A stretch of 64,000 bases of DNA, taken from NCBI RefSeq assembly GCF_009649785.1, contig NZ_WJOK01000005.1:214691-278690 (forward strand). Reading direction: 5' to 3'. Origin of the DNA: Agrobacterium tumefaciens (GTDB lineage: Bacteria; Pseudomonadota; Alphaproteobacteria; Rhizobiales; Rhizobiaceae). This document shows, one piece after another, positions 59,937 to 64,000 of the stretch. Below the pieces are notes generated by a model. The model did no database searches and was not told the origin of the DNA. It saw nothing but the letters and a program-made list of their open reading frames with translations. Position numbers and translations under genes: made by a program. The number at the start of each line of letters is the position of its first letter. Positions within the stretch are counted from its first letter, which is position 1.

Positions 59937-59948
59937 ATGGAGGTGGGG

Positions 59949-60224
59949 TCAGGCTTCTTCGCCGAAGCGGTCGGCAACAAGTGCCTCGAGTGCGGCGAGC
60001 GCCTCTTCCGCCTGGTTGCCGCTCGCCTCGACATAGACACTGCATCCCGGGCTGGCCGCCAGCATCATCAGACCCATGATGGAGGTGCCGCCAACGGTCA
60101 TTCCGTCCTTCGACACCGTAATCGTCGCGTCGAAACCCTCGACCATCTGCACGAATTTTGCAGATGCCCGGGCGTGGAGACCGCGCTTGTTGATGATCGG
60201 CAATTCCCGGGAGTGAGGCGACAT
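59949..60224 (-). CDS. HPr phosphocarrier protein
   Basis: This 91-residue HPr has the phosphohistidine motif RGLHARASAKF (His17) and the regulatory serine in TSIMGLM (Ser48), the site expected for HPr kinase. Alphaproteobacterial HPr of this type acts in regulation rather than sugar transport. It is 12 bases downstream of the EIIA gene. Confidence 0.95.
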   Translation of the reverse strand: MSPHSRELPIINKRGLHARASAKFVQMVEGFDATITVSKDGMTVGGTSIMGLMMLAASPGCSVYVEASGNQAEEALAALEALVADRFGEEA

Positions 60225-60236
60225 GGGGCTGACTTC

Positions 60237-60638
60237 TTATTTGCCGCTTAAAACGCGGCTGGCGACGTTGATGTATTTGCGACCGGCGTCGGATGCGTCC
60301 TGGAGCGCCTTGTCCATGTTGTCTTCGCTGCGAACGCCTGCGAGTTTTATCAGCATGGGAAGATTGACCCCGGCGATGACTTCGACATTGCCGTTGTTCA
60401 TGACGGAGATGGCAAGATTGGACGGTGTGCCACCGAACATATCCGTCAGAATAATGACGCCATTTCCATCATTGACGCGCGTAACGGCGTCGATGATATC
60501 CTGCCGGCGCTGATCCATGTCGTCTTCGGGACCGATACAAACCGTCTCGATCAATTTCTGGGGACCGACGACATGCTCCAACGCATGGCGAAACTCCTCA
60601 GCCAGCTTGCCATGGGTGACAAGCACTAGTCCGATCAT
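60237..60638 (-). CDS. PTS EIIA component, mannose (EIIA-Man) family
   Basis: This 133-residue EIIA has the phosphohistidine motif VTHGKLAEEF (His9) and MFGGTPSNLA. No EIIB or EIIC gene is near, so it probably has a regulatory role linked to HPr. The 125 bases before it, up to hprK, hold no gene I can recognise. Confidence 0.93.
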   Translation of the reverse strand: MIGLVLVTHGKLAEEFRHALEHVVGPQKLIETVCIGPEDDMDQRRQDIIDAVTRVNDGNGVIILTDMFGGTPSNLAISVMNNGNVEVIAGVNLPMLIKLAGVRSEDNMDKALQDASDAGRKYINVASRVLSGK

Positions 60639-60763
60639 GAAATGCTCCCTTGCACACGCACTCTCATTGCCGACTATCGCAACGCGGCAATCCTGTCCAT
60701 CGGTGGGATTTCATCTTGATGAGGAAAATGCGAATCGCAAGCCTAAAATCGCCTGAATCATGG

Positions 60764-61228
60764 TCACTTCACGTTCGTTTTAAAAAGATTTTGAGCAAGT
60801 GCAGCAAATTTTCCATAGGGCGTAAGACTGGAAAGCGGAATACGCAGAAGCGGAAGATGCCCGCCGCAGGGCAGCAACAACACCTCGTCATCTTCCGGAA
60901 ATCTTGGATTTTCCGGTGAAAGAACTGTCGTAACAGCGAAATTTAGTCCGGCGCTCGGGACGCTGTTGACGTTAACGATGCCGCTGCCGCGCAATTCCAG
61001 TAGTCCGGCAATCGCTTCCGGCCGCTCGGCGATAATGTTTTCGCCGTCGCGATACACGAAAATCTGATCATCCGCGATCAGTGCCGCCGGCAATCCGCAT
61101 CGTTGCGCCTCCGTCAGAAAGCTGAAGGCAAGCTCGCTTTTGCCGCTGCCGGACGGTCCGGTGAAGAGAATGCCGGTGTTGTCGACGACAATGGCGGTTG
61201 CGTGCAGGTTGAAGCGTTCAGCGTTCAT
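60764..61228 (-). CDS. hprK: Short-form HPr kinase/phosphorylase
   Basis: This 154-residue protein contains only the C-terminal catalytic domain of HprK, with Walker A GPSGSGKS (residues 24-31), IADDQIFVYRDG and LELRGSGIVNVN. The N-terminal domain of Firmicute HprK is missing, as in other alphaproteobacteria. It overlaps chvG by 11 bases, linking the PTS genes to the ChvG/ChvI system. Confidence 0.94.
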   Translation of the reverse strand: MNAERFNLHATAIVVDNTGILFTGPSGSGKSELAFSFLTEAQRCGLPAALIADDQIFVYRDGENIIAERPEAIAGLLELRGSGIVNVNSVPSAGLNFAVTTVLSPENPRFPEDDEVLLLPCGGHLPLLRIPLSSLTPYGKFAALAQNLFKTNVK

Positions 61229-63008
61229 GGGTTTCGGCCGCCGGCAGCGACAGGGTGAAGCGCGCGCCTGATATCACGCCGTATTTGTCGACGACGTTTT
61301 CTGCCCTCAGGCTGCCGCCATGGGCTTCGGCGATCTGGCGGCTGATGGAAAGGCCAAGGCCGGAATTCTGGCCGAAACCTTCGCTTGCCGGTCGGTCGGT
61401 GTAGAAGCGCTCGAAAATCCGGTCGATATCCTCGGCCTGAATGCCGGGGCCATTGTCTTCCACCTGCACGATGCAGCGGTCCTTGTGACGGGAAAGGCGC
61501 ACGGTGATGCGGCCGCTTTCCTCGGAAACGAAAGAGCGCGCATTCTCGATCAGGTTGGTGACGATCTGCCCGATGCGAAGATCGTGACCGTTCACGACGA
61601 AGGAGGTTTTGGCTCCCGCCTTCCGGTCGGCGACATAGTCGATCGCCACGCTCTTTTTCTTTGTGCTGATCTGGCGGGAGATATCCACCAGACCCTTCAT
61701 AAGAACGTCGAGATCCAGCGGCGATGCATCGACACGCGCCAGTTCGGCATCGAGCCGCGAGGCATCCGAAATATCGCTGATCAGGCGGTCGAGGCGGCGG
61801 ACATCGTGGAAGATGATCTCTGTCAGCCGCTGTTTGGACTCTTCCGTCTTGGCACGCGGCAGGGTTTCCACGGCGCTGCGCAGCGAAGTCAGCGGGTTCT
61901 TGAGCTCGTGGCTGACATCGGCGGCGAAACTTTCGATTGCGTCGATACGGTCGTAGAGCGCCGTCGTCATTTCACGAAGCGCTATGGAAAGGTTGCCGAT
62001 TTCATCCTGACGCGCCGAAAAGTCCGGTATCTCCTCGCGGGTTCTCGCTCCGCGACGAACGCGGATCGCAGCCGCCGAAAGCCGCCGGAGCGGCGTGGCG
62101 ATGGTGGAGGACAACAGCAGGGAAAGTACGATGTTGACGAGCGTGGCGATGCCGAACACGCGCATGATGGCGAGGCGCTCCGCATGCACGATCTTGTCGA
62201 TATCGCCGGCCTGCGTGGACAGGAGCAGAACCCCGAGCACGGCCCGGAAGCGCTGCACCGGAACGGCGACCGAAACGATTAGCTCACCCTTTTCCGTAAC
62301 GCGAACGACTGCGCCGCGCACGCCGGTCAGCGCATTCATCACCTCCGGATAGATCGAGCCGTCGCCACCTGGCGCTTCCTTGTATTGCGGTAGGCTGCTC
62401 GGTTGCAGCATGCGGTTGAACATGCTGGTGAACCATTCACCCCAGGTCTGGGTTTCCGGCGTCACCGGCGGCAGATCGAAGCGCAGGACCTGGCCGCGGG
62501 AATAGAGATGGCGAGAATCGAGAAGCAGGTTGGCATCGGCGTCGAAAAGCCGAGCGCGGGTCCGTGTCGGCGAAATCAGCCGGCGCAGCACCGGCGCCAC
62601 CCGTTCCGGATTGATCGGGAAACTCAAGTCCTCGTCATTGGGGGCGGGCGTGATGCTTTGCCCCGCCTGCAATTCCAGCAGCTTTTCCGGATTGATGGTG
62701 ATGGAGTTGGTATCCACCGAGGCGGAGGCCGAGATGGCGCCGGCGATGATCTCGCCCTGCGTCAAAAGACTTTCCACCCGCGCATCGATCAGCCCCTCGC
62801 GGAACTGGTTGAGGTAGAGAATGCCACCGACCAGAACGACCGTCGCGGCCACGTTGAAGAAAAGGATGCGGCGCGTGAGGCTGGAAAACACCGCATTGCC
62901 AAAAATGCGTCGGACGATCGTCAGCGGATGGATACGATGGCGGCGTTCGCTGCCGCGATCTTCGACATCGTCACTGTCCGAGACGGTTTCCGGCGTTTTC
63001 TTCAACAA
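61218..63008 (-). CDS. chvG: Sensor histidine kinase ChvG (ExoS)
   Basis: This 596-residue inner-membrane kinase senses acidity and envelope state. It has one transmembrane helix at about 45-66, a periplasmic domain of about 210 residues, a second helix at about 280-305, HAMP, HisKA with AADVSHELKNPLTS (phosphorylated histidine), and HATPase (ENARSF, DNGPGIQ, NSGLGLSIS). The start is TTG at 63008 with GAGGA 7 bases upstream. In Agrobacterium and Sinorhizobium the pair controls virulence, exopolysaccharide and acid responses. Confidence 0.95.
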   Translation of the reverse strand: MLKKTPETVSDSDDVEDRGSERRHRIHPLTIVRRIFGNAVFSSLTRRILFFNVAATVVLVGGILYLNQFREGLIDARVESLLTQGEIIAGAISASASVDTNSITINPEKLLELQAGQSITPAPNDEDLSFPINPERVAPVLRRLISPTRTRARLFDADANLLLDSRHLYSRGQVLRFDLPPVTPETQTWGEWFTSMFNRMLQPSSLPQYKEAPGGDGSIYPEVMNALTGVRGAVVRVTEKGELIVSVAVPVQRFRAVLGVLLLSTQAGDIDKIVHAERLAIMRVFGIATLVNIVLSLLLSSTIATPLRRLSAAAIRVRRGARTREEIPDFSARQDEIGNLSIALREMTTALYDRIDAIESFAADVSHELKNPLTSLRSAVETLPRAKTEESKQRLTEIIFHDVRRLDRLISDISDASRLDAELARVDASPLDLDVLMKGLVDISRQISTKKKSVAIDYVADRKAGAKTSFVVNGHDLRIGQIVTNLIENARSFVSEESGRITVRLSRHKDRCIVQVEDNGPGIQAEDIDRIFERFYTDRPASEGFGQNSGLGLSISRQIAEAHGGSLRAENVVDKYGVISGARFTLSLPAAETHER

Positions 63009-63060
63009 GTCTATGTCCTCGCCACCACAATTCCGGTGGTCTCTCCCGATTGCGGCTCGT

Positions 63061-63789
63061 TCAAGCCGCTTCGCGGAAGCGATATCCTACGCCATAAAGC
63101 GTTTCAATCATATCGAAGTCACCATCGACCAGTTTGAACTTCTTGCGAAGGCGCTTGATGTGGCTGTCGATCGTGCGGTCGTCAACATAGACCTGTTCGT
63201 CGTAGGCCGCATCCATCAGCGCGTCGCGGCTTTTCACCACGCCTGGCCGCTGTGCAAGCGAATGCAGGATAAGGAATTCGGTAACGGTCAGCGTCACCGG
63301 CTCGCCCTTCCAGGTGCAGGTGTGGCGTTCCTGATCCATGGCCAGCTGGCCGCGTTCGAGCGTACGCGCCTGTTGATCAGCCGTCGGCTTCAGCGTGCTG
63401 CCGCCGGTCGCAGCGGAAGCCTCGCGGCTGCTGGCGCGGCGCAGGATGGCCTTGACGCGTTCCACCAGAAGGCGCTGCGAGAAGGGTTTTGTGATGAAAT
63501 CGTCAGCACCCATCTTCAGGCCGAACAATTCGTCGATCTCTTCATCCTTGGAGGTCAGGAAGATAACCGGAATATCCGATTTCTGGCGAAGACGCCGCAA
63601 AAGCTCCATGCCGTCCATGCGCGGCATCTTGATGTCGAAAATGGCGAGCTGCGGCGGACGGGCAATCAGTCCGTCAAGCGCGGAGGCGCCGTCCGTATAC
63701 GTTTCGACCCGGTAGCCTTCGGCTTCGAGCGCGATCGATACCGAAGTGAGAATATTCCGGTCGTCGTCGACAAGCGCGATCGTCTGCAT
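63061..63789 (-). CDS. chvI: Response regulator ChvI
   Basis: This 242-residue OmpR-type regulator has a receiver domain with [18 protein letters not shown] (Asp52) and a conserved lysine in FITKPF. A winged-helix DNA-binding domain occupies about 140-240 ([28 protein letters not shown]). ATG 63789 with GGAGA 8 bases upstream is preferred over the frame opening at 63834. It precedes chvG by 52 bases. Confidence 0.96.
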   Translation of the reverse strand: MQTIALVDDDRNILTSVSIALEAEGYRVETYTDGASALDGLIARPPQLAIFDIKMPRMDGMELLRRLRQKSDIPVIFLTSKDEEIDELFGLKMGADDFITKPFSQRLLVERVKAILRRASSREASAATGGSTLKPTADQQARTLERGQLAMDQERHTCTWKGEPVTLTVTEFLILHSLAQRPGVVKSRDALMDAAYDEQVYVDDRTIDSHIKRLRKKFKLVDGDFDMIETLYGVGYRFREAA

Positions 63790-64000
63790 GTAGTTGGTCT
63801 CCATCGTCATTTTCTCGTAACTCCCGACATCCACCCAGCCAAGGTTGCGCGCCGCGAGCCACTCTCATGAGTATAAAGGTGGAACAAATTGTGGCAAAGG
63901 AAAACTCACAACCAAATCGCCTGGTGTGACTAGGCCAATTCCGGGAAAACGCCGCAGCTGGATTCTAATGCGTCTTCAACCGATTTAAAAAGAAATAAAA
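63790..64000. promoter_or_regulatory. Upstream region of chvI
   Basis: These 211 bases to the window edge contain no gene that I can support. It is probably the chvI promoter region. In related genomes pckA lies divergently on the far side. No terminator or clear operator was recognised. Confidence 0.5.

Noticed and set aside
59820..59948. SAH or SAM riboswitch upstream of ahcY
   Set aside because: A hairpin is present, but the conserved core of the known classes was not recognised.
58413..60251. 612-codon open frame on the plus strand opposite ahcY and HPr
   Set aside because: It is antisense to two certain genes, contains no recognisable domain, and long antisense frames are common opposite highly biased GC-rich codons.

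Overview
The window looks like the origin-proximal part of the circular chromosome of an Agrobacterium (fabrum/tumefaciens-type) alphaproteobacterium. The evidence is the gene set and order: hemE beside a PPDK regulator at the origin, rho-mnmE-mnmG-rsmG-parA-parB, the trpF-trpB-trpA-accD-folC run, and chvI-chvG-hprK-EIIA-HPr-ahcY. The species name is inferred from recognition of the proteins and was not checked by a search.

Layout. (1) 1-11.2 kb is a sugar-acid catabolic island. A ribose-type ABC transporter (rbsA-rbsC-rbsB-like) leads into an aldose dehydrogenase, a lactonase, a zinc dehydrogenase, a UxaB-like reductase, a mutarotase and an L-fuconate dehydratase that runs off the left edge. 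A GntR/FadR regulator and an altronate dehydratase are divergent. The likely substrates are L-fucose and/or L-galactose. (2) 11.3-26.4 kb is housekeeping on the minus strand: purH, a heparinase-like protein, rsmB, htpX, parB, parA, rsmG, mnmG, mnmE, rho, hemJ and hemE, with one small plus-strand gene of the SDHAF4 family. (3) 26.36-26.77 kb is the probable replication origin: an AT-rich segment and five DnaA-box-like 9-mers between hemE and the PPDK regulatory kinase gene. (4) 26.8-46.2 kb is mostly plus strand: PPDK regulator, maf, aroE, coaE, dnaQ, (secB and fxsA minus), timA-like, mltA, smr, an XRE regulator, gyrB, (nitroreductase minus), a FAH-family hydrolase, phaZ, a YgjP-like peptidase, trpF, trpB, trpA, accD and folC. 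(5) 46.2-64 kb is all minus strand. It holds trxA, addA, addB, murU, a TsaE-AmgK fusion and divL in one compact run, then ahcY, HPr, EIIA-Man, hprK, chvG and chvI.

How it works together. parA, parB and about six parS-like palindromes (best match TGTTTCACGTGAAACA) flank the origin, so the region holds the origin, its partition system and a cell-cycle kinase homologue. That homologue, DivL, has tyrosine where histidine kinases carry the phosphorylated histidine. It overlaps a tRNA-modification/cell-wall-recycling fusion gene, followed by murU and the AddAB recombination nuclease. The ChvG/ChvI envelope sensor pair is joined to a short HPr kinase and PTS proteins. There are no insertion sequences, prophage genes, CRISPR arrays, tRNAs or rRNAs that I can see. 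Apart from the catabolic island this is conserved core chromosome.
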